Assembly: GCF_902168135.1 (NCBI RefSeq)
Contig: NZ_CABHOL010000022.1
Coordinates: 20,016-84,015 of the forward strand
Length of the DNA stretch: 64,000 nt
Origin: an uncultured Fluviicola sp.
GTDB taxonomy: Bacteria; Bacteroidota; Bacteroidia; Flavobacteriales_D; Crocinitomicaceae
Direction of reading: 5' to 3'
Positions within the stretch are counted from its first letter, which is position 1, and the number at the start of each line of letters is the position of its first letter. The notes below the pieces were generated by a model that worked only from the letters and a program-made list of their open reading frames with translations, was not told the origin of the DNA and did not search any database. The position numbers and the translations under genes were made by a program. Shown one piece after another: positions 35,448 to 44,328 of this stretch.

Positions 35448-37790
35448 TTAGAATTTATAACTGACCCCTAAACTCGGAAGGAAAGGGAATTGATAGATCT
35501 TTGAATTGGTAACACGGTTTACATAGAAAATATTCTTTCTGTTGTATGCATTGGTTACTGCGGCAATGATTTCAAGCTCTGTTTTGTTTTTGAACTTAAA
35601 CTGCTTTTTCACGGTGATATCTAATCGGTGATAAGTTGGAAGCCTTTTGGAGTTGAATTCTCCTAATAATACTCCAACACTGTTTGAGTTGCTTGTTGTG
35701 AAATCCGTTGTTACTCCATCTGTGAAAGATTCTGTTTGGTAATACCCTGAAGTTGGAGTGAATGGAAGTCCGGAACCAAAATTCCAGCGTACATTCAATT
35801 CCAGGTCTTTTTTCTTGCCGAAAGCATAAGATGCAACAAGGTTTACGTTGTGTCTTCTGTCAAATACCGGTGCATAAGTAACGAATCCATCCCATCTGGT
35901 TGATTTACCGTAGGAATAAACTCCCCACAAGAACAATCTGTTCAATGTGTATTTCAGTAATACATCAACACCGTATGATTTTCCGCTTTCAATCAGGAAG
36001 TCCTTTTTGTAAACATCGTCTTCTTTCGAGAAATCAGAAATGTCTTCGTACAGTTTATTCACATTGATGTTACTTAACTGAGGGAAATATTTAAAATACC
36101 CTTCGATGTTCAGCATCAGGTTTTTAGCCAGGTCAAATTCCGTTCCTGCAATAGCATGCCAGGAATATTGGATTCCGTTTTTAGGATTTTTCTCTTTTCC
36201 GCTTTCTGTAATGAAGTTTTGCTGAACGTTAGACGGAGCACTTAAGAGACCGTTAAACAAGTTCACGATATCCCTGTCTGAAGAAGCTGTTGTAAAGTTT
36301 TGTGAGTAACGTCCTCCGGATAATTTCACGCGGAAGAAATCAGTTGCGTTGTATTTAATACCCAAACGCGGTTCTAAGGAAATGGTGCTCAGACTCGCAT
36401 AAGCCTGAACTCGTAATCCCGGTTGAACAACAAAGCGTTTGGTAACAAACTTATAGTTTGCATAAGCTCCGATCTCCACAGTGTTGTTTTCATCCTGGAT
36501 TTTAGAAGCGATTTCATTATAAGTTAAGTAATCCGTTTTGAAGATATTGATCCCGATACCATAATCGATCTGGCCTTCGTTTTTCAGGAAGTAAGAGAAA
36601 TCAAACCCAAGATCTGTTCCGAAAATGGAGCTGGTACGAGGTTGTGTACCTACTTCATTAAAGTTGGTTTTGTAGCTTGATGCTGTTAAATGTCCTTTGA
36701 TAAAAGTTTTACCACCTCCCGGTAATAGAATCCATGATAATCCTCCTCCGGCCTGCTGGAAATCCAAAGCAGCAGATTCGTTGTAATTTACTTTGTCTGT
36801 ATTGCTGAATCCGAACACAGAAACTTTAGATCCCTGGCCTGTTGCGAAAGTCAGTTTTCCGTATAAGTCTGTAAAGTTGTATGGCAATCCGTTTCCGCTA
36901 TTTACTCCACGGTATAAATCTTTGGAAGTATAATCCAGCAAGGAATGTTTTGCAGAGAAAATAAAAGATCCGGCTCCCGGTCTTCCTTCTTTGGCGCGGT
37001 ACATTGGCCCTTCTACAACCAGTTTTGCAAGGAATGGAGATACGGAAACTTTTCCACCGAAATTCTTTTTATTTCCGTCACGGTAAGTAATATCCATAAC
37101 AGATGAAATTCTTCCACCGTATTTTGAATCGAATCCTCCGGTATAAATGTCTACGTTCTTAACGAGTTCTGTCTCAAAAATAGAGAAGAAACCAATGGAG
37201 TGGAAAGGATTGTAAATAGTCATACCATCCAGTAATATTTTGTTTTGGATAGGCGTTCCACCCCGAACGTATAATTGTCCTCCCTGGTCACCTGTTGTAA
37301 CAACTCCGGGAGTTACAGAGAAAGCAGCCGTAATATCATTTTCAGCCCCTACAGACGGGATTCTTTCCAATCCTTTCTTGTCTAATTTGATTACAGACAT
37401 CAGGACTTCTGTGGTTTTTGCTTTTGTTTCGGCAGAGATTTCAACCTCACCGATATCTGTCGCATCTTCTTCCAATAATTCAATTCTTAACTCGGTAATA
37501 CCTCCTTTGGTGCTTACGACAATCTCTTTATTGTATTCTTTAAAGTCTGCCGATTGTACTTTTAAAAGATAAGTACCGATCGGAACTTTAGGAATACTGA
37601 AGAAACCATTTACATCAGCGGCCGCCCCCAGGATAGACTGTGTCTTTTCAGTAGGGATCAATATTACTTTTTCAAACGGTACAACTTCACTGTTTACGTT
37701 GTTGAATAAAAACCCGCGAACGGTATGGTCCTGGGAAAAAGAAATGATTGAAACGGTTAAGAATGCAAATAAGGAGAGTATTTGTTTCAT
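35448..37790 (-). CDS. TonB-dependent outer membrane receptor
   Basis: The 780-residue protein has a signal peptide (cut near SFSQD), a carboxypeptidase-regulatory-like domain (about 22-105), a plug (about 130-235, with GVVTTGDQGGQLYVRGG and ILLDGMTIYNP) and a barrel that ends in SLGVSYKF. The ligand is not evident; there is no SusD-like partner next to it. It is monocistronic with a strong terminator, and a TAACTTCG box resembling the -7 element lies upstream of the ATG at 37790. Confidence 0.92.
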   Translation of the reverse strand: MKQILSLFAFLTVSIISFSQDHTVRGFLFNNVNSEVVPFEKVILIPTEKTQSILGAAADVNGFFSIPKVPIGTYLLKVQSADFKEYNKEIVVSTKGGITELRIELLEEDATDIGEVEISAETKAKTTEVLMSVIKLDKKGLERIPSVGAENDITAAFSVTPGVVTTGDQGGQLYVRGGTPIQNKILLDGMTIYNPFHSIGFFSIFETELVKNVDIYTGGFDSKYGGRISSVMDITYRDGNKKNFGGKVSVSPFLAKLVVEGPMYRAKEGRPGAGSFIFSAKHSLLDYTSKDLYRGVNSGNGLPYNFTDLYGKLTFATGQGSKVSVFGFSNTDKVNYNESAALDFQQAGGGLSWILLPGGGKTFIKGHLTASSYKTNFNEVGTQPRTSSIFGTDLGFDFSYFLKNEGQIDYGIGINIFKTDYLTYNEIASKIQDENNTVEIGAYANYKFVTKRFVVQPGLRVQAYASLSTISLEPRLGIKYNATDFFRVKLSGGRYSQNFTTASSDRDIVNLFNGLLSAPSNVQQNFITESGKEKNPKNGIQYSWHAIAGTEFDLAKNLMLNIEGYFKYFPQLSNINVNKLYEDISDFSKEDDVYKKDFLIESGKSYGVDVLLKYTLNRLFLWGVYSYGKSTRWDGFVTYAPVFDRRHNVNLVASYAFGKKKDLELNVRWNFGSGLPFTPTSGYYQTESFTDGVTTDFTTSNSNSVGVLLGEFNSKRLPTYHRLDITVKKQFKFKNKTELEIIAAVTNAYNRKNIFYVNRVTNSKIYQFPFLPSLGVSYKF

Positions 37791-37928
37791 ATGTTTTATC
37801 CTGATTTTAAAGAAGTTTCCGAAGTTACATAATTAACACTAATTAACGAGTGAAAATTCCGAAAAATGATTAAACGTGCAGATTATTGATTAAACGGCTT
37901 TTAAATCAAATTATCAATGATGATGCTT

Positions 37929-37961
37929 CAATTATCAAGATGGTTTCTTGCTTGATAATTG
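37929..37961. repeat. AT-rich inverted repeat downstream of mazG
   Basis: The perfect 11-base arms CAATTATCAAG and CTTGATAATTG surround an 11-base loop in a region rich in further TTATCAAT blocks. It lies 20 bases after the mazG stop codon and may terminate its transcript weakly, but no clean T-run follows. Confidence 0.45.
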
Positions 37962-37980
37962 ATAACTTGATCATTAATAA

Positions 37981-38784
37981 TTAACTCTTGCGAAGCAAGA
38001 GTTTGGCTTTATCCCAATAAACATCCATTTCCTCCAGTGACATTTCAGTCATGTTTTTAGCATCCTGAGCTATCATTTCTTCCATTTTCTGGAAGCGGGA
38101 CTTGAATTTGCGATTGGTCGATTCCAATGCATCTTCCGGGTTGACATTGATGAATCGGGCATAGTTTACAAGAGAGAATATTACGTCCCCGAACTCGTCT
38201 TCGATCTTTTCCGGATCCATCGTCTGTTGTGCTTCATGCAATTCTGAAAATTCTTCGATTACTTTGTTTTTAACATCTTCAATATCCGACCATTCAAAAC
38301 CGATTCCTTTCACTTTTTCCTGGATGCGCATAGCTTTGATTAAAGCGGGAAGGGTATTCGGAACACCTTCCAGTACCGATTTTTTTCCTTCCTGTAATTT
38401 GATCTTTTCCCAGTTAGCCTTTACTTCTTCTTCCGAATCAGCTTTTACGTCTCCGTATATGTGCGGATGCCTGTGGATCAGCTTGTCACAAATCCCGTTA
38501 AGCACACTCGTTACATCAAAAGCTCCCAGTTCAGACCCGATTTTGGAATAGAAAACCATATGCAGGAACAGGTCGCCCAGTTCTCCCTGGATACCTGCCA
38601 GGTCGTTTGCCTGGATGGCATCTGCCAATTCATATGTTTCTTCAATGGTCAAATGCCGCAGCGATTGGATTGTTTGCTTTTTATCCCACGGACATTTCTC
38701 ACGCAGATCGTCCATAATATTTAATAAGCGGGCAAAAGCTTCCAGTCTTGGGACTTGCTTTAAATTATTATTAGCTAATTCCAT
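37981..38784 (-). CDS. mazG: Nucleoside triphosphate pyrophosphohydrolase MazG
   Basis: From ATG 38784 the protein has 267 residues and two MazG all-alpha modules. The first has the Mg-binding EETYELADAI, then GELGDLFLHMVF, and the second EEFSELHEA, then EDEFGDVIFSLVNYA. These EExxE/ExxD motifs hydrolyse noncanonical or excess NTPs to NMPs. An in-frame ATG at 38799 is possible, but a TACATTTG box lies between the two and would drive a nearly leaderless transcript from 38784. The gene is divergent from the lipid A deacylase-like gene with only 40 bases between start codons. Confidence 0.93.
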   Translation of the reverse strand: MELANNNLKQVPRLEAFARLLNIMDDLREKCPWDKKQTIQSLRHLTIEETYELADAIQANDLAGIQGELGDLFLHMVFYSKIGSELGAFDVTSVLNGICDKLIHRHPHIYGDVKADSEEEVKANWEKIKLQEGKKSVLEGVPNTLPALIKAMRIQEKVKGIGFEWSDIEDVKNKVIEEFSELHEAQQTMDPEKIEDEFGDVIFSLVNYARFINVNPEDALESTNRKFKSRFQKMEEMIAQDAKNMTEMSLEEMDVYWDKAKLLLRKS

Positions 38785-38788
38785 ACTG

Positions 38789-38796
38789 CAAATGTA
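38789..38796 (-). promoter_or_regulatory. -7 box of mazG
   Basis: TACATTTG matches TAnnTTTG and is four bases before ATG 38784. It decides the shorter start. No -33 element is recognised. Confidence 0.4.
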
Positions 38797-38812
38797 CATA
38801 GAACAAAATTTG

Positions 38813-38820
38813 TAATTTTG
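38813..38820 (+). promoter_or_regulatory. -7 box of the PagL-like gene
   Basis: TAATTTTG matches TAnnTTTG and is four bases before ATG 38825, giving a nearly leaderless mRNA. It faces the mazG box 16 bases away on the other strand. Confidence 0.5.
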
Positions 38821-38824
38821 GATT

Positions 38825-39931
38825 ATGAAAATTGCCTTGCTGTTTTTTTTACTGCCTGTTATCTGCTATTCCCAGGAAAGCCGGATGGATGATTGGGCTT
38901 TCACATTGAAAGGAAAGTCTGGTTTTTTAGCTGCACACCGGGGTACTATGGGGCATCTTGCCAAAGACCGTTTGTTTGCCGGTGAACTTTCTTTCAGCAA
39001 ACGAATGAGATCCCAGAACTGGAGCGAAGAATACAAAAATCCTTATACGGGAGTAACGCTTTACGGATCGAACTTAGGGAATAAGGAAATTTTAGGCTAT
39101 GGCTTTGGTGCGTACGGATTTATCGAGTTCCCTTGGTCGAGAAGCGAGAAACATGTTTTTACCTGTAAACTTGGAGCCGGTTTAGGCGGAGTAACAAAGG
39201 TTTACGATGTGACTAAAAATCCGAAAAATGTGCCGATGAGTACTTATTTGAATGCGGTTATCTGCCTGGGACTCCAGGGAAGATGGTATATAAAACCTCA
39301 ACATGCATTGTTCTATAGTCTCGATATGACCCACTTTTCAAACGGATCAAGCAAAGTGCCTAATTTAGGAGTGAATATGCCCTTTATAGGACTGGGATAT
39401 GAGTATACCTTTAAGAAGAAAGAGTATACCGGTCTTGAATTGACCCAATTCGAACGGGTGCCGTTTTTTAAGAGCTGGAATGTTTCGATTGTGGGGATTG
39501 TTTCCGATAAACAGATTTTCCCTACGGGAGGAAGGCGCTATCCGGTTTATGCTCTGAGTGGAATGCTTTACAAACAGTTTAAACCGAAAGTGGGAATGGA
39601 AATTGCTTTGGATATCATTTCGAAACAGTCCATTACCTATTACAGGGAATATATTCCTAAAACACAATGGGATATTTTACAGGTAGGGGGATTCTTAGGA
39701 TACAATATTCCATTGGATAAGTTTCGTTTTGTTATTGGAATGGGGGCGTACATCAAAGATCGTTACCAGCCTGATGCTATGTTCTACCACCGGGTGGGAA
39801 TGCGTTATCAATGCAAAAACGGATTATTGCTAAACCTGGTTCTGAAATCCCATTGGGCTAAAGCAGATTATATTGAATATGGTGTAGGATACACCTTTAA
39901 TTATAAAACAAGATATCATGCGAAGAAGTAG
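38825..39931 (+). CDS. Acyloxyacyl hydrolase / lipid A 3-O-deacylase (PagL family)
   Basis: The 368-residue outer membrane protein has a signal peptide ending in CYSQE and a beta-barrel body. The PagL active-site segment is visible as MTHFSNGSSKVPNLGVN, with His170 and Ser172 at the positions of the catalytic His-x-Ser. As I recall the Pseudomonas enzyme, the third catalytic residue is a Glu 14 residues after the His; here that position is Asn184. The protein is longer than classical PagL, with about 150 extra residues after the motif. It overlaps the next gene by 14 bases. Confidence 0.85.
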   Translation: MKIALLFFLLPVICYSQESRMDDWAFTLKGKSGFLAAHRGTMGHLAKDRLFAGELSFSKRMRSQNWSEEYKNPYTGVTLYGSNLGNKEILGYGFGAYGFIEFPWSRSEKHVFTCKLGAGLGGVTKVYDVTKNPKNVPMSTYLNAVICLGLQGRWYIKPQHALFYSLDMTHFSNGSSKVPNLGVNMPFIGLGYEYTFKKKEYTGLELTQFERVPFFKSWNVSIVGIVSDKQIFPTGGRRYPVYALSGMLYKQFKPKVGMEIALDIISKQSITYYREYIPKTQWDILQVGGFLGYNIPLDKFRFVIGMGAYIKDRYQPDAMFYHRVGMRYQCKNGLLLNLVLKSHWAKADYIEYGVGYTFNYKTRYHAKK

Positions 39932-40661
39932 TTTGGTGCTTTTAATGGTAATGGGTTTTCTCGCTTTCTCTTGTAAAAAGCCTGAAAACAGAACTTGTTT
40001 CAAGTTTTTGGGATCGGAAACTACCAAAGAGATTTCATTGGCATCATTTGACCGCCTGGATTTGAGAGAGCATGTGGAATACGTACTTATCCAGGATTCA
40101 TTGGATAAAGTAGTTTTGAAAGGTGGTAAAAACCTGTTGAACCTGATAGAAACCAGGGTTGAGAACGGGGCTTTGATCATTGAGAATAAGAATCGTTGCG
40201 GTTTCCTGAGAGATGCGAAAAAGGTAGTGGTTGCTGAGATCCATTTCACCAAACTGATTAATGTAAGGTTTATTGGAACGGAGCCTCTGAAAAGCCAGGG
40301 AAGTATTTATACGGATTACTTCACGTTTTACAGCAGGGATGGGGCAGGTGATGTTGAGTTGAATATCCACGCCATTCAACTCGATGCAGAGGCTAATCAC
40401 GGGTGGTGTAATTTTACTTTTACCGGCGTTGTGCAAAAAGCCCGCATTTGTGCAAAAAGCAATAGTTACTGTGATGTAAGTGGACTGACAGTTACGGATT
40501 CTATTTATGTTGCTTCGGAAACTGTAGGAGATATTAAGATCAATGCTGATAACCTGGTGATTCATGGATACATTACTGAATCCGGGAATATCCTGTATAA
40601 AGGAACTCCGCTGGGGCAGGATGTACTGATCAATGGCACCGGTTCGGTGAAACCATTATAA
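39918..40661 (+). CDS. DUF2807 lipoprotein (GIN-type head domain)
   Basis: The 247-residue protein has a lipobox ending in AFSC and a right-handed beta-helix-like DUF2807 domain (SFDRLDLREHVEYVLIQ, KGGKNLLNLIETRVENGALII, VRFIGTEPLKSQGSIYTDYF). These domains are found on many Bacteroidota surface lipoproteins, with no established activity. It overlaps the PagL-like gene by 14 bases, so both are co-translated and may act on the outer membrane together. Confidence 0.85.
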   Translation: MRRSSLVLLMVMGFLAFSCKKPENRTCFKFLGSETTKEISLASFDRLDLREHVEYVLIQDSLDKVVLKGGKNLLNLIETRVENGALIIENKNRCGFLRDAKKVVVAEIHFTKLINVRFIGTEPLKSQGSIYTDYFTFYSRDGAGDVELNIHAIQLDAEANHGWCNFTFTGVVQKARICAKSNSYCDVSGLTVTDSIYVASETVGDIKINADNLVIHGYITESGNILYKGTPLGQDVLINGTGSVKPL

Positions 40662-40689
40662 AGTGGGTATGCGATGCATTGAAAAAGTG

Positions 40690-40711
40690 GGGACGCGATG
40701 CTTCGCGTCCC
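40690..40711. repeat. GC-rich palindrome family member
   Basis: GGGACGCGA and TCGCGTCCC form a perfect nine-base stem around TGCT. It lies 29 bases after the DUF2807 stop and is followed by a separate classical terminator. Its core is shared with the palindrome at 31755. Confidence 0.75.
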
Positions 40712-40722
40712 TACAGGAAAAT

Positions 40723-40759
40723 AAAAAATGCCCTGACATTTATCGTCAGGGCATTTTTT
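40723..40759 (+). terminator. Bidirectional intrinsic terminator
   Basis: A perfect 15-base stem, AAAAAATGCCCTGAC with GTCAGGGCATTTTTT, encloses a seven-base loop. It ends in T-runs on both strands and sits between convergent genes, touching the stop codon of the ACT-like gene. Confidence 0.9.
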
Positions 40760-41420
40760 ATTTTCCTCTTTTCAATTGCATCAGCACTTTAAAGGCTTTA
40801 TCAACATGATCTTGTTTTACAATGATTGTAAACTCATTGGCAGTTGAAACGATCTCCACAATGTTCAGACCTTCCCAGGCCAAATGTTTCAGGATGTAAT
40901 AGTAAATACCATATACTTCCGAATTCACAGCAGGAAGTTTCACCGTAATGGAGGCCAAATCTCTTGTGTGAGACTTTAAACGCTCATTGATCAGTAAGTT
41001 CTCCACGCGTGGTGAAATGCTTTGGGAGCAAATAACAGTTGTTTCAGTAACACCTCTGCAAATAGTATAGAAAATATCGGATTCCGAATTCACTAATTGA
41101 ACCAGGTCGGCTTGCTTTAAGCGCAATGATTCTGTGTTTTCAAATGTAAAGTCTTCTAAGTTTGAGCGAACTAAGAAATCTCCTAATTCACCGATGATGT
41201 TAGTGATTTTGATGTTAAGGCGGTGGTAAAGTCCCGGAGACATTCGTTTGATTGCCATGACAATCGCTCCTTCTTTTACTTCTTTTCCTAAAGCTTCTTC
41301 AATTTCCGGTTTGATCTTACGCGCAAGTGAAGAAATGTTAATCAGATCGTCTGTCATAGCTTCACGCAAAAACGGACTTCTTCCGATTATTTCTTCTGTT
41401 ATTTTTCCAATTGATAACAT
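40758..41420 (-). CDS. Aspartate-kinase-like ACT domain protein
   Basis: The 220-residue soluble protein resembles the short, stand-alone ACT-domain regulators annotated in Bacteroidota as aspartate kinase-like. The N-terminal 90 residues are helical and contain KEGAIVMAIKRMS. Two ACT-like beta-alpha-beta units follow (DLASITVKLPAVNSEVYGIY and NIVEIVSTANEFTIIVKQ). The kinase catalytic domain is absent, so it would be a ligand sensor rather than an enzyme. Its partner is unknown. Moderate confidence in the family. Confidence 0.75.
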   Translation of the reverse strand: MLSIGKITEEIIGRSPFLREAMTDDLINISSLARKIKPEIEEALGKEVKEGAIVMAIKRMSPGLYHRLNIKITNIIGELGDFLVRSNLEDFTFENTESLRLKQADLVQLVNSESDIFYTICRGVTETTVICSQSISPRVENLLINERLKSHTRDLASITVKLPAVNSEVYGIYYYILKHLAWEGLNIVEIVSTANEFTIIVKQDHVDKAFKVLMQLKRGK

Positions 41421-41608
41421 AATTTGGTTTGAATTAATAGGTGTGCAAATTTAAACAAAACGTTCCAGAAACAACTGTAAAACTGTTAGAAATTATACAG
41501 AATGAATAAACTATTGTTTTCAATGAAGAAAACTTAATATTTGATGAATATTCTATTTCTGTAAGATTATGTAGTGATTAAATCCCTAAACTTTAGTTAT
41601 AGTTAGTA

Positions 41609-42310
41609 TTATGCACGCGTATGATTTTTAACAAGATTCAGCACATATTCCAGTTGTTCTGTTTCGCTCATTTCTGAGTTGTCAACGACCAATGCGTCTT
41701 TTGCCTGGGTAAGCGGACTGATTGCCCGGGTACTGTCAATACGGTCTCTGTGTTTTAAGTTCTCAAGGATTTCGTCGATGCTGTTTGTTTCCCCTTTTGC
41801 CTGTAATTCCAGGAACCGTCTTTTAGCGCGTATTTCCGGTTTGGCAGTGATAAAAAGTTTTAATTCTGCGTTGGGGAAAACAACTGTTCCGATGTCTCTT
41901 CCATCCATCACAACGCCTCCGTTTTTGCCAAGGTTCTGCTGTTGCTGTACCAAAAATTCTCTTACTTCTTTGATTGCGGCAACTTCACTCACGATATTGG
42001 CAACTTCCAATTGCCTGATGGCATCGGAAACGTCTTCGTCATTTAAAAGCACCGGTCTGTTTCCCTTGGTGTCCGGTTTCCCGAATTGGATGCGGATGTG
42101 AGGAAGGCTGCTGACAACGCAGCTCAGGTTGATTTTATGTGCTCCAAGTGCACAGCCGTTCTTTAATGCATAGAGTGCAACGCAGCGATACATAGCTCCC
42201 GAGTCGATAAAAGTATAGTTCATTTTTTTTGCCAGCGCTTTTGCCAGTGTACTTTTACCGCAGGAAGAAAATCCGTCAATTGCGATTGTAATGTGTTGCG
42301 TTGATTGCAT
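41609..42310 (-). CDS. cmk: Cytidylate kinase
   Basis: The 233-residue enzyme phosphorylates CMP and dCMP with ATP. The P-loop GFSSCGKST is at residues 13-21, followed by DSGAMYR with the CMP-binding residues, MDGRDIGTVVFPNA with the conserved Asp-Gly-Arg-Asp, and the LID arginines in KHRDRIDSTRAISPL. It begins at ATG 42310, four bases after TAAATTCG, a one-base variant of the -7 box. A barrel gene and porQ lie upstream in the same direction; cmk next to porQ is a recurrent arrangement in this phylum as I recall. Confidence 0.96.
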   Translation of the reverse strand: MQSTQHITIAIDGFSSCGKSTLAKALAKKMNYTFIDSGAMYRCVALYALKNGCALGAHKINLSCVVSSLPHIRIQFGKPDTKGNRPVLLNDEDVSDAIRQLEVANIVSEVAAIKEVREFLVQQQQNLGKNGGVVMDGRDIGTVVFPNAELKLFITAKPEIRAKRRFLELQAKGETNSIDEILENLKHRDRIDSTRAISPLTQAKDALVVDNSEMSETEQLEYVLNLVKNHTRA

Positions 42311-42314
42311 AGTG

Positions 42315-42322
42315 CGAATTTA
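42315..42322 (-). promoter_or_regulatory. Variant -7 box of cmk
   Basis: TAAATTCG differs from TAnnTTTG at one position and lies exactly four bases before the ATG, as at priA, mazG and the PagL-like gene. Confidence 0.3.
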
Positions 42323-42355
42323 ATTTAAATGGAAGAAACGGCAATTCATTTCAAC

Positions 42356-42384
42356 AAAAAAGGGCTCGTCATTGACGAACCCTT
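42356..42384 (-). terminator. Intrinsic terminator of the 42410-43147 barrel gene
   Basis: On the minus strand an 11-base stem with one mismatch (AAGGG and GACG blocks) and a three-base loop is followed by T residues, 25 bases after the stop. Confidence 0.8.
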
Positions 42385-42409
42385 CATATTTTTTAGATGA
42401 ACTCTAGTA

Positions 42410-43147
42410 TTAGAATCTCCATCCTAAACGGAACATACCCATAACGTTGTTAGAGAATCCGCTTGATTTCATTTCATTACCTGTTACTTCAGTAGTTACA
42501 CCAGCAACTGTAGTTGAGAAAGAACCTTCTTTCATAGTGTAAGAATTAAATCCTAATCCTAATTCAACTCCTAAGTAGAAGTTCTCTGCGAAATAGTAAT
42601 CAGTACCAGCAACGATACCAACACCGAAACCTGCAGTTTTTTGCTCTCCTTTTTCAGAGTAATCAGCAGCAACCCAAGTAGCACCGTCAGTCTGCTCACC
42701 TTCAGCAGTCATTTTACCCATACCGAAGTTGATATCCAAACCTGCGTAAGGAGACAATTTCTCAGTTCCTTTGAAGTGGTATTCTCCACCGATTCCGATA
42801 GTTGTTGTTCCCATACGAGTTACATAAGTACCAGCACCTCCTGAGTTGTCAATTTCGTTTTCGTAGAAATTGTTAGTAGTCTTGTTGCTGCTGAATCCTA
42901 AAGACAAACGAATTGCGATGTTCTCAGTAGCAAAGTAACGGAAACGTAATCCCGGAGCAACGATAGATGGAGTAGTACCACCGTTAGTTGTAGGATTCAA
43001 GTTTGTAGCAGAAGAGTTAGCGAACCCGAATGCAGCTAAACCAGCAACGTTTCCTTCCAATGACATTGGAGCTCCTTCAGTTGGTTTTTGTGCCATTACA
43101 GCAGTTGTTAAAATCATTCCACCTAAAAGTAAACTTAACTTTTTCAT
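42410..43147 (-). CDS. Small outer membrane beta-barrel protein (OmpW/PorT-like)
   Basis: From the MKK start at 43147 the protein has 245 residues, with a signal peptide ending in VMAQ and an eight-strand-type barrel: NIAIRLSLGFSSN, TTIGIGGEYHF, SPYAGLDINFG, FYLGVELGLGFNSY and the C-terminal MGMFRLGWRF, which ends in the Phe typical of outer membrane insertion. A longer frame from 43174 adds nine residues but includes the promoter box. A clear promoter and terminator make it monocistronic and probably abundant. Confidence 0.85.
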   Translation of the reverse strand: MKKLSLLLGGMILTTAVMAQKPTEGAPMSLEGNVAGLAAFGFANSSATNLNPTTNGGTTPSIVAPGLRFRYFATENIAIRLSLGFSSNKTTNNFYENEIDNSGGAGTYVTRMGTTTIGIGGEYHFKGTEKLSPYAGLDINFGMGKMTAEGEQTDGATWVAADYSEKGEQKTAGFGVGIVAGTDYYFAENFYLGVELGLGFNSYTMKEGSFSTTVAGVTTEVTGNEMKSSGFSNNVMGMFRLGWRF

Positions 43148-43171
43148 GTTATAAATTATTATTGGTTTGGG

Positions 43172-43206
43172 CAAATCTACGTATTAAAAAGATTCAGGTT
43201 ACAAAA
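43172..43206 (-). promoter_or_regulatory. Promoter of the outer membrane barrel gene
   Basis: TAGATTTG (-7) is preceded after 22 bases by TTTTG (-33). The box lies 24 bases before ATG 43147, which argues against the upstream in-frame start. Confidence 0.6.
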
Positions 43207-43287
43207 ACATGTTAACAAATTTCGGTGAATAACTCAATAAGAGGATTGTTTTGTTTGTGTAAACAATTGATTTAAAATGAGATGTGT

Positions 43288-44313
43288 TTATTTTTTAGAA
43301 AGCAAAAAATTTAGAGTCAGACCATGCTGACCGCCCGCAACCGAGTAGACATACCAGCCGTAATCTACACTGAAACGCTTGAATGCCATTCCGGCCCCAA
43401 AACTGAAACCTGCCAGCCCTCCGCGACCAACAATAGCTAATTCCTTTCTTCGCTGGTAATCAAAAGCAGTCCGGATCTGAAGCTTTTTCCCGATAAGGAT
43501 TTCAAGCTGAAATTTGGCATGACGGGCAAGGTTATCGAAAAAGCCGGATTGTTTTACCTGGATGGTATCGCCGGTCAATGGGTCAATACGTGGTTTTGCA
43601 TTAGGATCTACATAGGAAAGGTTCCATTTCTGTAAATGCTGTGCAACCAAACTGATGCGGAAAGGCGCATGTCTTAATTTGTGAGAGATTCCTAACTGTA
43701 CTTCTAACGGAAGCGGATTCTTCTCTGTCGTAAATCCTTTCCACTGCACTCCCAGGTTCTTAATAACACCCACGATATTGAGGTTTCTTGCAGAATCCCT
43801 GTAAAGTCCGGCAATATCCAAACTTGTTCCGAATGCAGTATATGAATCTAACTGGGAATACAAAATGTTTAAAGTTGCTCCCACTGACATCCGTTCATTA
43901 AATGTTCTTTGTGCACTTGCTCCCAGGATGAAATCTCCCGGAGTGAAAGTTCCGAGATCTGTTCCGTCGAAATCCGTGCGCTTCATTTTTCCGTAGGAAG
44001 AATACCGGAAATGGACCATTCCCATCGTTTTCCGGATTTTACGGGCATAAGTCAAAGCTCCGGTATTTACGCCGCTTGCCATAATGGATTGGTTGAATCC
44101 GAAACGTCCGTGCATTTGATAGTTCATAACTGCAGGATTGTTCAGTCCGAGATTCAGATCGTTATCGTAAATGGTAATCGCGTCCCCGCCAAGTCCCATT
44201 GTTCGTGCATTATACTGGGAGTTCAGGTTTTGGAATGAATGAATTCCTCCTGTTTGAGCAAGGGTAACAGCCGGAAGTGTTATAAGTAATATGAGCGCCA
44301 GTTTATATTTCAT
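43288..44313 (-). CDS. porQ: Type IX secretion system protein PorQ
   Basis: From ATG 44313 (341 residues) there is a signal peptide ending in TLAQT, then the PorQ/PorV-like barrel: SQYNARTMGLGGDAITIYDND, LGLNNPAVMN, TGALTYARKI, GASAQRTFNERMSVGATLN and a C-terminal HGLTLNFLLSKK. PorQ and its homologue PorV are outer membrane barrels of the T9SS attachment complex that handles the cargo proteins seen elsewhere in this window. It follows the phosphoesterase gene closely and is probably co-transcribed with it. Another ATG at 44322 is possible. Confidence 0.88.
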   Translation of the reverse strand: MKYKLALILLITLPAVTLAQTGGIHSFQNLNSQYNARTMGLGGDAITIYDNDLNLGLNNPAVMNYQMHGRFGFNQSIMASGVNTGALTYARKIRKTMGMVHFRYSSYGKMKRTDFDGTDLGTFTPGDFILGASAQRTFNERMSVGATLNILYSQLDSYTAFGTSLDIAGLYRDSARNLNIVGVIKNLGVQWKGFTTEKNPLPLEVQLGISHKLRHAPFRISLVAQHLQKWNLSYVDPNAKPRIDPLTGDTIQVKQSGFFDNLARHAKFQLEILIGKKLQIRTAFDYQRRKELAIVGRGGLAGFSFGAGMAFKRFSVDYGWYVYSVAGGQHGLTLNFLLSKK

Positions 44314-44328
44314 ATGTGGCATTAACGT

